A stretch of 64,000 nt of DNA from Epichloe hybrida (lineage: Eukaryota > Ascomycota > Sordariomycetes > Hypocreales > Clavicipitaceae): contig JAFEKR010000003.1 in assembly GCA_019022495.1 (NCBI GenBank), positions 62,001 through 126,000 on the forward strand. Direction: 5' to 3'. Made by a program: the position numbers and the translations under genes. This document shows, piece after piece, positions 49,511 through 60,410 of the stretch (position 1 is the stretch's first letter; each line of letters starts with the position of its first letter). The notes below the pieces were generated by a model. The model saw nothing but the letters and a program-made list of their open reading frames with translations. It was not told the origin of the DNA and did not search any database.

Positions 49511-49625
49511 CGACTTTTTGACTGACGATTTGACTGACTTTCTAACCGATTTGACCGATTTGACTGACTTTCTGACCGATATTCTGGCTGATGATTTGGC
49601 CAACGATTTATTTAACTTTCTGACT
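49511..49625. repeat. Degenerate GACTGACTTTCTGACC-type minisatellite
   Basis: Repeated GACTGAC/GACCGATTT blocks. On the plus strand one frame reads as Leu-Thr-Asp-Phe-Leu-Thr-Asp repeats up to a stop after NDFRI. Confidence 0.7.
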
Positions 49626-49698
49626 AACGACTTTCGCATCTGACCAATCAGAAGAGACGGCTCCATAGGACGACCTTTATTTTACTTTATTTTGGTAA

Positions 49699-49779
49699 AG
49701 GGAAAGCGGGAAGCTACGCTCCAACCTCTTGCCTCCGCCTGGCTATGATGCAAAACGCAGGCAAAGCTCCGCTTTCCCT
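49699..49779. repeat. Inverted repeat, ~16-nt arms
   Basis: AGGGAAAGCGGGAAGCT at 49699-49715 pairs with AGCTCCGCTTTCCCT at 49765-49779 with one short bulge. The loop is ~49 nt. Confidence 0.7.
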
Positions 49780-50043
49780 GAGAACAAGGCTTGGTTTCTT
49801 CCATCATCACATTCTCCTTTGGCCTTCAGGATCTTCACTTTTGCAATTCCTTACCTCTCTTCTGTTACATCGGCTCAAGTCTCAACAAACAAAAGGAACT
49901 AAATGCATCTGGTCAACGTGTTACCTCCCTAGCTAGTTGATGATAGGTAGCATATCTTATATTCTTAACGTTGCTCAACTGTTATATAATGTAGCTGACT
50001 TCGATTTTGTCATGATGTGGGTGTCATCGGGGCGGAAGCTCAA

Positions 50044-50138
50044 CAGCCTGACCGAATTCATAGTCCTTCGCAAAGCTCGTTGCCAAGGGCCGGGTAACGA
50101 GTTTCTCAACCTGCAAAGGACTGAATTCGGTCAGGCTG
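50044..50138. repeat. Nested inverted repeat (long hairpin)
   Basis: Outer arms 50044-50068 and 50116-50138 are complementary over ~23 bases (CAGCCTGACCGAATTC against GAATTCGGTCAGGCTG, then an AGTCCTT/AAGGACT block). Inside lies a second pair, CTCGTTGCC (50076-50084) and GGTAACGAG (50093-50101), with one G-T mismatch. Confidence 0.8.
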
Positions 50139-50586
50139 ACGAATTGGCTGCTGACGAAATTGCAAAGGGCCACCTACCTGGGCACGGTGAGCATCTACAA
50201 TAGGTACACTGTACGGAGGAGGTACTCCGTAATAGGTTCACTGTCTTCATTTTGCCTCATATGTATGCGTTGCCTTGCCTCATCGGAGGATTGTGTCCGC
50301 CACAAAAGCTTCTATTGCGCTCATCCCTACGTCAGCCGTGGAATTGTCACTTTCCCGTGTTACACAATAGGCACTTGAACAAAGTTTTTTTGGGGTCGAT
50401 TTCTAGCATATTCCGCCAAGTGTGACATTATGATGGAGCTGGCTGCCTTCATCCAAACGGTACAGATGTCGAAATACTCTTAAACCCCCCATATCATATC
50501 GCACTCATCAAGATTCCCTACCTACCAATCCTCCTCATCCAAGACTTTGCAACAAGGACCCAGGAAGGTTTTCGATTCTCTATGCT

Positions 50587-52552
50587 ATGGTAAGTTGCTC
50601 ATGAAAGGCCCTGTCTTCCATATAACCCCTACCTTGCCTAACTGTTGATTTAACGCAGGAGCCGCCAACACCAAATGAGACTCACTTGCCTCCCCATGAG
50701 CGCAAATCGGTCACCAGGGTCCCGGTCACCCCGGGCGTGGCTCTGGGAACGTATGACAGCGACTATTTTGGAGGTGCCGCACAAGAGACGTCTGGATCAC
50801 AATCACGTGGAGGTGCCGACAGACTGCCATCTCTGACGGGCAATGTGATTTCAGCAACATTTGCCACACCTCATACCGTGCAATACCACCAAGGATCTGA
50901 ATGGGTAAGAAAGAAAGATCCCGAACAGTCGTTTGTTCTCGCCGTTGAGTTGGACCTGGCTGACAATCTTTTAGCAACTGAGCCAGCGTAGCCACCGGTC
51001 TGCGTTATTGGACTCATTGCACTACTTGTCTGATACTGGCACTTGGGAACACACCATCGTCGCGTGGACGGGCGAAATCCAACAGCCCTCAGAGACGGAA
51101 GAAGAGCATTCAGAACCAGACACTGAATTGGCAGCACTGTCACCTGCTGCACCAAATCCCAAGTTCAATGATATCTGCATATCCAACGAGGACCAGAGGC
51201 GTCTTGAGCAACAACTGGCTGCTGAAAGCCTGAAGACTGTTCCGGTGTGGCTGGCAGATAAAGGCGATATTTCAGAAACCGGTATCAAGCTACGAAACCA
51301 ACGTAGATGGAGGCGCTACGCAGAACATGATTTATGCGCTGTGCTCCATTACAGGCAGCATCCACCCACGGCTGGCTTCACGGCAGGCCAACGATGGGCG
51401 GACTACTGCCGGATGAATCAAATGTTCGCGGACAGGATAAGTGAAGTGTATCATCCTGGAGATGTCATACTGGTGCATGACTACCACCTGATGCTTTTAC
51501 CGGCGTTGTTGCGCCAGCGGCATCCCGATATTCGCATCAGCTTCTTCCTGCATACGCCGTTCCCTTCCAGCGAAATGGTTCGCTGCCTGGTCCGCCGCAA
51601 CGAGATCCTTTCAGGCCTCCTCGGATCCGATGTTGTTGCTTTCCAATCCTTCCACTATGCTCAACATTTTGCAAATTCATGCTCAAGGATACTCGACTTG
51701 GAAGCGAATCACAAAGGCGTCTACACACCCTCGAGGCGAGTTCGCATTGCAATTCTTCCCGCAGGAATCAATGTCTCCAACATTCATTCATTGGCGTGGT
51801 CGGTGCCGGTCACTGAAAAGTGTCTAGACCTGAGAAAGCTCCATGCCGACAAGAAGATTATCGTGGCGTGTGACCCTCTAGATCGACTGGGAGGTGTAGA
51901 CAAAAAGCTGCAGGCCTTTGACCGGTTTCTTGAGATGTACCCCGAGTGGCAAGAGCGAGTAGTTCTCCTACAACTAGTGGGCCAGGCTACGATTGAAGAC
52001 GATGTCGGCGAAGAATCCCACTATGCTAGTAACGTCAGCGCACTGGTCAACTCAATCAATTGCAAGTACGGGTCACTTGGCTACATGCCCGTTCAGCTAC
52101 AACCTCAAAGGCTTTCTACGGATGACTATTTTGCACTTTTGCGATCAGGAGATGTTGCTCTCTTCTCAAGCATCCGTGATGGAATGAGCACGACGAGTTT
52201 GGAATACGTGGTATGCCAGCAGAACACCTATGGCTGCACCATCATTTCCGAATTCAGCGGAACGGTTAGCAGTCTCGAGGAAGCTATGCACATTAACCCG
52301 TGGGACACGGTTGGCGTCGCTGAGAGGATTCACGAGGCGCTGAGCATGACGTCTGACAAACGACAAGCAATGCACATGGCTCTCTACAAGAGAATTACGC
52401 AGAACAATGTGAAATACTGGGTCAACACAAACCTTCATTGCTTGATGGACGCTTCCCAAAGTCGACAGGTGACTAAGAGCACTGGTCCTGCTGGAGCTGC
52501 CATCTCCTCAATTACCCATGATCTGAAACGCAGGCTAATAATGACGTCCTGA
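50587..52552 (+). CDS. Trehalose-6-phosphate synthase-like protein, Tps2/Tps3-type GT20 domain only
   Basis: GT20-family protein, probably of the trehalose synthase complex, acting catalytically or as a regulatory subunit. Exons 50587..50589 (ATG only), 50659..50904 and 50975..52552 encode 608 residues. Donors are GTAAGT and GTAAGA, acceptors CAG and TAG; joins give M|EPPTPNE and GSEW|QLSQRSH. The N-terminal pattern (GNVISATFATP, LDSLHYLSDTG, VAWTGEI) and TTSLEYVVCQ resemble Tps2/Tps3 more than Tps1. Present: VHDYHLMLLP (D252), FFLHTPF (H276), RDGM (D485) and E493. The stretch aligned to the UDP-glucose-binding ERLDYxKG block reads CDPLDRLGG, so the Arg and Lys positions are Pro384 and Gly389. 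No C-terminal phosphatase domain follows. Gene borders the RIP-mutated block. Confidence 0.8.
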
Positions 52553-53209
52553 GTTTTGATCTTGAAAGTTGGTGGGAGGACGACGAGATGATGAATTGTT
52601 GTAGGGAAGGAAGGAAAGGCACAGAATTAGCGGTTACACCAGACTAGTTTAGACCAAGACAGAAGCATTGTCTGGAGCCGACGTTGATGAATGCGTCGCG
52701 ATAACATAGTTGATGTGAAGCCATGGAGGCCACCCACCCACAGGACGAATGAGGGAGGCGGGCGTGTCTCCGATGCCCAGGTACGATGCCCATGTGTGGT
52801 GATGAAGATGCGGACATGTTCACAGACAACAAACCCGCACGGTTCTTGATCCGGAGCATCGAAATGCACCAGGCGCGCTATTTTGCGACTCGAGGCAATA
52901 AAGAGGGTTGAAAAGGATCGGAGCCACGCTGCTATGAGACATGAGACAGAAAACAGAAACCAACGACCGACTCTGGACTAGCTCCACTAGTACACGCACT
53001 ATGCACATGATCCGTCGACATTTCTCCGGATTGTTCGGCCCATATTAATCCGCAAAATCCTAAAGTTGATCTGTACATATGCAGTACATAGTTGTACTGT
53101 GTATGTACTCCGCACAAGGGGTGTGATCCAGACGGGCGCAGTCGTCTAAAATTCGGCGCAGTCATTTAAAATTCATCATTTTTAGACCCATAATTCTGTA
53201 AAGACTAGG
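52553..53209. other. Boundary between the last gene and the AT-rich block
   Basis: 3' flank of the trehalose-synthase-like gene. A short duplicated segment (two copies of GGCGCAGTC.T.TAAAATTC at about 53136 and 53156) lies shortly before the first LTR. No gene seen. Confidence 0.5.
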
Positions 53210-53505
53210 TGTTGGAACAAGCATGATATCAACAAGGGTGCGCGCCTCTGATTGGGTGGGCGCGTTGCATCGCGGACCCACATGTCCGGCCTGACCGCGC
53301 CGCGATCAGGGTTGGCACATATAGCCTCTTTGCTAATAACCCTAATTAAGGCCTCTTTTCCTATAATAAATAGCATACCCTCTTTGCTTTTATTTAATCC
53401 CTCTTTTACTTACTTTAATAGACTAGAATATATAATAATTATATATACTTTAGTCTACCCTAAAAACCCTATATATAGGTTAATAGTATCCTATAAATAC
53501 TAATA
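53210..53505 (+). mobile_element. RIP-mutated 5' LTR of the gypsy-type relic
   Basis: Starts TGTTGGAACAAG and ends near ACTAATA, directly before a leader (CTAATTAGTAGTTA) that is also found after the LTR at 58849. The first ~130 bp keep GC-rich patches; the rest is very AT-rich. The 3' boundary is inferred from alignment with the second LTR. Confidence 0.6.
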
Positions 53506-56359
53506 CTAATTAGTAGTTATCTCTATAAATACTATAGATTAGTAAGGTTTATAAAAGAGGTATTAGTATTAAGGACTTACCTTATAAAAAAGAAAGTTGT
53601 AAGGGCTTGGGCTTTGCCTAAGCATTTTCCGTACAGTAGGAAGGGTGGGGGCAAGCAGGATTAGGTAAGGTAAGGAGAGGGGGGCTTATATAAGGAGCTA
53701 AGGGGGTATAAGGGGCATTACTAGGGATAGCCTCTTCTCCTTTCCCTTCTCTTCCCTAAGTCTCTTAATTACTATATTAATACCTTATTATAGCTACCTA
53801 GGGGCTAGTCTATAATAATTAAGAGACTTCCTTTAGTCTAAAAAGAAGGCTACTAAAAGAAATAAAGTAAATAATAATAGACCTAATAGATATGCTTTAG
53901 CCTTATAACTAACCTAGCTAGGGGACTTACACCCCCCTATCTAAAGCCATGGTACTACTAGAAGCTTAGAATGCCTAGTTTAAGACGCTTTAACTAATAC
54001 TAGCATAGTAAGTAAGGGTAATTAAGAGCTTATAATAATATATATATATAAACCTAGAATTAGTAGCATAATAAAACTTCCTACTAAACGCCCTAACAGA
54101 CCCTACTAGTATTAATCTAGATTATATTTTACTTTAAGGGCTAGCCTTACTATCCCTTATATTATAAATCCGCTAAAAACCGATTCCTATAGGCAACCTA
54201 TATAATAGTAATAAGGCTATATTTACTACCTAGAAGTTCCTAATAGAATATAAGTTAGAGGTGGATAGGGACTTTATTAGGTCTAATAAGGACTAATAGG
54301 TGTTTATTTACTAGAACCTATTACCTAAGGTTTAGGCTTAGATTATATTATTCTTTAAGATAGGCTATATAAATAACTATAACCTTATAGCTTTCCTAAC
54401 TTACTTAGAGATGCTTTATATAGATTCCTATAGATAGGAGATAGCCCTTATAGAACTTAACTAGATAGAATAAGGGATAAGGAAGCTATTTACTATATTT
54501 ACTATATTTTTTATTTATTTTAAATAGAAACTCTCCCTAGTAAAGGGGACTTATTAGACTAAGAATATTAAGCTAGCTAAGCTTTAACACATACTTAATA
54601 AGCATATAAGAGAAATATCTATTAGTAAGGGAATAAGCTAAATAAAATACTATATTATAGTTACTTAGTACTATAGTATTATAGTTAATATTAAATCTTA
54701 TACCTTAGAGGAGAAGTTTTAGAACTAATACAAACCCTAGCTAGGCTAACCTGCCCCCTAATAAATAGACTATAATAGTAATACACCTATAATAGGAGTG
54801 TATGCTATAATAACTTAATAAGGTAAGTAAAATAAGCTAGATAAAAAGGATAAGGGCCTAAAGAGAAACATAAATTAGCTAAGGGCTAAGTAGGTAACTT
54901 AGGTAAAACTAACTAAATACTACTAAGAGAGGTGCTACCTATGTTATAGATCTAAGGACTATTATATCTAGGAATATACCTTTCTCCTACCTTACTAACC
55001 TAAGGTCTAGATTAACTTACATAGGGCGGATATAGAAAGTATAAATAAGGAGGTTACTATAAACTCCTTAGAAAATAAGTAGCCCTTAAGTAAAGTCTTA
55101 TATAAAGGTAAAGAGGCTAGCTAGTAGCTATAGATTTAGATAAGTATAGCTAGTTTATAGATATAGATAGAGATATAGATTAATATATAAACTAACTACC
55201 TTTCTTAATCCTAGTACTCTTTAATATATATTTTTATATTAATATCTAGATTAATTATAGCTATAATTACTATAGTGCTATTAGTAAATTAGTAGTAAGA
55301 TAGCTTAGCCTAGAGCTTATATAACTACTAAAATAAAGGTAAGTGTATACTATAGTAAAAATAAAAAGAAGAGAGAGGTAATAAAGAGAGAAGTTCTTCT
55401 CTATTACCTATATAGTATAAGCTAGTATTAATATTAATAGGTAGGAGTTATTAGTATACTTATATATTATCCTAGGTCTTACCTAGGATATTATCTTTAG
55501 TATACTATAGCTAGAGCACTATAATATTATAATTTATATAGTAAAATAGTAACTAGTAATTAGTATAGCAGAGGGCCTTTATGTTTTAAAAGCTACTAAG
55601 CATAGGGGGGAAGCCCTAGTATAAGGGATTATTAGTTCCTTATATACGGCTAAGGCGCAATAGGCATAAAAGATAAGGGATACTATAATAAGGTTTATAG
55701 CTATAAGCCTTAAAGAAATAATAATAGTGTTATAGATTACAGCGCCTAAAACAAAACCAGATAGCTTTAATATAGCTACGTTACTAAGGGAATTAGCAGA
55801 CTTTGTAAATCTTTTTAATAAGGCTAAAGCTAATAGCCTACCCCTATATAGGGGTTCCCTTAATTATTATATATGTTTATATAGGAGTCCGGACGAATCC
55901 GAACTAACACTCCTATAGGGTTTACTATATAATATGCTAAGGGATTAGTTATTAGAGGTTTATTACTAGATAATAGATCTAATGGATAAGGGCTAGATTT
56001 ATGCTAGCTTCTTATTAGCTATAGCCCTTATTCTCCTTGTAAAGAAAGTAAATAGGGGATAGCGGTTTTATGTAAACTATTACGCACTTAATAAGATTAT
56101 AGTATAGGATTAATATTTACTCCTATTAATTAAGGAGATACTACACTCTCTCTCCTAGGTATATTAGTTTATAAAGGTAAATATCTATGTAGTATTTTAT
56201 AAACTACAGATAGCTAAGGGTAAGGAGTACCTTACTACCTTTTACACTAGGTTTAGACTATTTAAATAGTTAGTTTATCTATTTAGCCTAGTAAGTGTAC
56301 TAGTAACCTTCTAATAGTATATTAATAAATCCTTAGGGGATATATTAGGGGACTTTATA

Positions 56360-56392
56360 ATGGCTTACCTTAATAATATTCTAGTTTACTCT
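56360..56392 (+). pseudogene. Mutated reverse-transcriptase active site
   Basis: Reads MAYLNNILVYS where active elements have Y-x-D-D; both catalytic Asp codons are now AAT (Asn). Confidence 0.8.
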
Positions 56393-58709
56393 AGGGGATT
56401 AAGAAAGGACTATATAGCAAAGGTATAATTAATATTAGGATGCTTATGTTCTGTAGGACTATACCTTAATATTAATAAGTCTGTGTTTACTATTAAAGAG
56501 GTCTAATACCTAGGATATATTATTATAGTAGAACGCTTAATTTATCCTAATCCTATAAAGGTAGTGGCTATAAGGGAATAGGTAGTACTTACGAAGCTAT
56601 AGGGGGTCTAAAGCTTCTTAGGGTTTGTAAACTTCTATTATGACTTTATTAGTAACTTCTTTAAGTTAGTAGCCTCCCTTATTTATCTTACTAAGAGGAA
56701 TACCTTATTTTACTAGGGACTGGAGGAGAATAAGGCTTTTAAGAGGCTAAAGAATGCTTTTATTATGTATCCTATCCTAGCATAATAGGATCTAGACTGC
56801 CTTATAGTAGTGGAGGCTAACTACTTAGGAATAGCCCTTAGTGGTTGCCTCTTATAATTAGGACTAGATAACGTATTATACCTAGTAGCCTACTACTCTG
56901 CTAGTCTTATAGTATTGTAAAAGAATTATATAATCTATGATAAGGAGCTGCTAGCTATTGTTTTGTGCTTAAAGGCATGGTTAGTAGAGTTACAAGGCGT
57001 CTCCTGCCTGTTTATGATTTATATAGACTATAAGAACCTAGAGTACTTTATAACACTAAGACTAATGTTAGAATAGCAAGCTTAATAGGCAGATATGCTT
57101 GTGCTATTTAATTTCTATCTGCGTTATAGACCTAGCATGTAGGTGTAATACCTAGACGCCCTATCTAGGAGGGAATAGGACTAATATAGGAAGTCCTTAA
57201 GATAGGGATAGGTTCTATAGCTAATTACAATTACGTAACTATCCCTATTACTAGAAACAGACCTAGATGAACCTATTATAGCCTTATATATACACTAATT
57301 ATCCCTGCCTCTAGTAAGGGAGGTTCTCTTTGCTAGTAAGTACCTTTAGGACCTCTAGGACTAGGCTATTACGTTAGACCTTACGTATAGTATATAACTA
57401 AAAGCTATTTAGGAGGGTGCTAGGAAGTTTCCCCTAGAAGTAATAATAAGAGAATAGGTTATGAATTATTCTATAAGCGCCTATAGCGCGCTATAGTTCT
57501 AGGGGCGTATATAGGTCCTAGCCTAGGAACCCCTTATAATAACTCTTATCTAATAAAGTTATAACTTGCTAGTTATAGGTTACCCTAGCTATAATACTAT
57601 GTTTTAAATTTTATAATAATAGTTTTATTAGGATAGAATGTTATAGGATGTAGCGAGATTTATTTGTAACTACTACTGTGTTAGTAGCTATAAGAGCTAT
57701 TAGTAATGCTAGGGCTTACTAAAGCCTTTACTAATCCCTAATTAGTTTTAGTTATAAATCTCTATTAACTTTATAATAAACTTGCTAGCTTTATTACCTA
57801 AGTAACCTTAATACCTTATAGTTATTATAAATAGGCTATTAAAGTTTATGTAGCTTAAGGCTATAACCTCTATAAAAGCTAAGGATTATGTAAAACGCTT
57901 TAAGATAGTTTAGTGGAGGTTTAGAGGATTCCCTTAGTTTATTATTATAAACTAAGGCTTAGACTAGTTAGGATAATGTTAGATAATATTATGTTCCTTA
58001 GTAGGGATAGATTAATTACTCTTTATATTACACTATCCTTAGACTAATAGCAGTATAGAATAGGCAAACTAGGAGGTATAGGTAATTTTATGTGTTACTA
58101 TTTCCTTCTTATAGTATAACTAGCTAGAACACCTTACTACTTGTTAACTAGCGATTAATAATAGGACCTTATTAGCTACTAGAGTGAGCCTAAATAGATT
58201 ACTCTATAGATATAATCTTAAACTAATTTAAACCTAACTAGATATGCCTGCGTTTATAACTATACTAAAGGGGAGAGCTATTTATTTCCTTAGCTATCTC
58301 TAAGAGGGTACTTATTTAGCTTAGGCTGTAATAGCTTACACATAGTAATAGTAATAAGACATAACATTAGTATTAAGATGCCTAGCAGAATGTTTTTAGG
58401 TTAGGGATAAGGTATAGCTATTACTTAGGAATATAAAGATAAACCACCCCTTAAGGAAACTTAACTAGGTAGCTATAAAGTATATAGTTATAGAAGTGCT
58501 ATCCCCTCTTATAGTCTAACTTAATATACTAAGGGGTATCTATCTGGTTTTTTATGTAGACCTTATTAAACATATAGTGGAAGACCTGCTCCTAAGCTAA
58601 TAGCTATAGGACTTATACCTAGGTCCTAAATAGGTCCTAGTGGAGGGTAATAATAAGCTTATAGAGGAATATTAGGTTAAGTAAATTCTAGTGGCTTAGA
58701 ATGTATAGG

Positions 58710-58848
58710 GGCGAGGAGGATAATGGAATATCTTAGTTAAGTAGGTAGGATACTCCTAACTAATATAGGAGCTACTAGAAAGCATAGAGAAGACATAAGT
58801 ACTTAACGAATTTAAGGCAGAATAGGGTGATATATAAACTAATAATAG
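58710..58848 (+). pseudogene. Chromodomain remnant at the end of gypsy pol
   Basis: Reads ILVKxVGYSxLIxELLESIEK with Trp codons replaced by stops, matching the W-x-G-Y-s-x-x-x-x-T-W-E-P-x-x-N chromodomain pattern. It lies directly before the next LTR. Confidence 0.7.
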
Positions 58849-59158
58849 TGTTAGAACAAAGGTGATATCAATCGCGCGTCGCAGCCGCAATTACCCGGCA
58901 GAAGCTTAGGCCGCGCGCGGACCCTACATGTGACCTATAACCTAGCATGTTAATTAGCTAGGAAATGTAAGGATATAAACGCATAACCCCTTTTCTCTTT
59001 ATATATTATAACTTCTAGCTTTTTACCTCTCTTTTCTAAATAACTTAATCAATCATAATAACAGATAACGCAGCCTAGAATAGATAATTGATAATAATAC
59101 TATTCTTTGGGCTTACGACTGTATTATATATTAAATTTAATACCCTGTGAATCTAACA
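58849..59158 (+). mobile_element. LTR, copy B (310 bp)
   Basis: Begins TGTTAGAAC and ends ATCTAACA, giving short terminal inverted repeats TGTTAGA/TCTAACA with TG...CA ends. Bases 58899-59137 match 63762-64000 without indels. It is followed by the same leader type as the LTR at 53210. Confidence 0.75.
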
Positions 59159-60148
59159 CTAATTAGTAGTTACCTTCATAGATAACCACGTAGTCTTTAA
59201 ATACTATAGATCAGTAAGGTTAATTAGAAGAGGTAGCTTATCTAATAATGACTTACCCTATAAAATAGGAGGGCTACGTTTAATAATAAGTTATGCTAAT
59301 AGAAAGGTATAATATAGCTCTCTTCTTACTTTAGTATTAATATCTATATTTATATGGACTTTAAAATAATAAAGAAAGGTTTAATACTAGTAGCTAAGCT
59401 ATCCCCTTATCTTTCTTTATTATACGTTTTATTATGTATTTAAAGTTAACTGCCTTACCTTATAATCCTTTATATCCAAAACACGTTATATTATTATAGT
59501 TATATTTTTTTTCTTATATCACAAGATCTGCCTTCCTTAATTAATTATAATATTAGATGCACTTAGACTGTCTAGGACCTCTAGTTAATTTAGAGTTCCT
59601 AGCGAGACTGATAGCTATAATAATGCTATGGAAGGCATTAAAATAGGAGATAATAATAAATACCTTAATAAAGGAAAAACCCCTGTTTACACTAACCTAT
59701 ACCCTTATATCTTTATAAGGCTTTAATAATATATTATAGAAGAACTACTCTAATAAATAGGAAGTTCTAAATATAAAGAGATAATAATACCTAAGGAAAT
59801 TAGTCTTTATATCCTTATAAAGACTAAATAATATAAGAAGCAAGGGTTATTTAGAAGAATACTATTCTCTAAATTTAGTAATAACTTCTATAAATAGTTA
59901 AGGGATAAGTTTATAGAAGGAAGAGACCTTTTATAGAATAGACTTTAAGACTATTTTCTTTATAATAGAGTATATATAACTATTAGAAAAGGCACTAAGA
60001 TAGTAAATAACCTTAAAGAAGTAGTAAACTAAGAAGAATTTAGATTTTAGACTCTTAAAGAAATTAAAGAGGCTAGGAAGAAGTATATAGGCTTCTAAAA
60101 GAACCTATAAAATAAAGAGTTCTTCTGTAATTTACTAGATAATAGTGA
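59159..60148 (+). mobile_element. Internal retroelement fragment after LTR B
   Basis: The leader (59159-59275) resembles 53506-53590. Beyond it an interrupted frame with Lys/Asn-rich sequence runs to 60140. It may be a gag remnant, but no diagnostic motif was found. Confidence 0.45.
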
Positions 60149-60410
60149 TGTTAGAACTAGGTAACTTACCCCGTTACCTTATTTATTAGTATAATTACTA
60201 TTAAAAGGATTAATAAGCTAGACTCCCCTAGGAAGACTAAGTTAATCCCCTTTAGGAAGGCCTAGCTAATCTCCCTTAGGAAGGTTAATTAACCTAGAGT
60301 TAAGACTACCTAAGGATACTATTTATAAGTATTTATAAGTAACTCCCCTACCTATACCTTTACTAGAGGTAAGTTAGTAGTATTACCCTAGTAATACTAC
60401 TAATAATACC
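60149..60410 (+). mobile_element. Putative LTR of the copia-type relic
   Basis: Begins TGTTAGAACTAGG and holds three tandem ~26-nt CCCYTTAGGAAGG-type units (about 60223-60300). The right boundary is uncertain. No second copy is in the window. Confidence 0.4.

Larger units (their letters stand above)
48738..50586. other. Divergent intergenic region with repeats and hairpins
   Basis: 1.85 kb between the divergent helical-protein and trehalose-synthase-like genes. It contains a T tract near 48987-48999, a degenerate tandem repeat at 49511-49625, and inverted repeats at 49699-49779 and 50044-50138. No convincing gene is present. The repeat-encoding ORF 49242-49643 is discussed in the findings. 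Confidence 0.5.
53506..58848 (+). mobile_element. Gypsy-type (chromovirus) retrotransposon relic, RIP-mutated
   Basis: No open frame survives, but allowing for TGG-to-TAG and CAG/CAA-to-TAG/TAA changes the coding order can be read by eye. A gag zinc knuckle (ERCYLCYRSKD) is near 54930-54985. RT begins near 55980 (KGWIYAS..., VKKVNRG) and has the active site at 56360-56392. RNase H is near 56700-57170 (YDKELLAIV, SRREWD). Integrase is near 57560-58300. The order gag-RT-RH-IN and a terminal chromodomain place it with gypsy/chromoviruses. Nearly every Trp codon is a stop and many Asp/Glu codons read Asn/Lys, as RIP would cause. Confidence 0.85.

Noticed and set aside
49511..49625. CRISPR-like repeat array
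   Set aside because: The units are degenerate and contiguous with no spacers, in a fungal genome; a minisatellite explains it.
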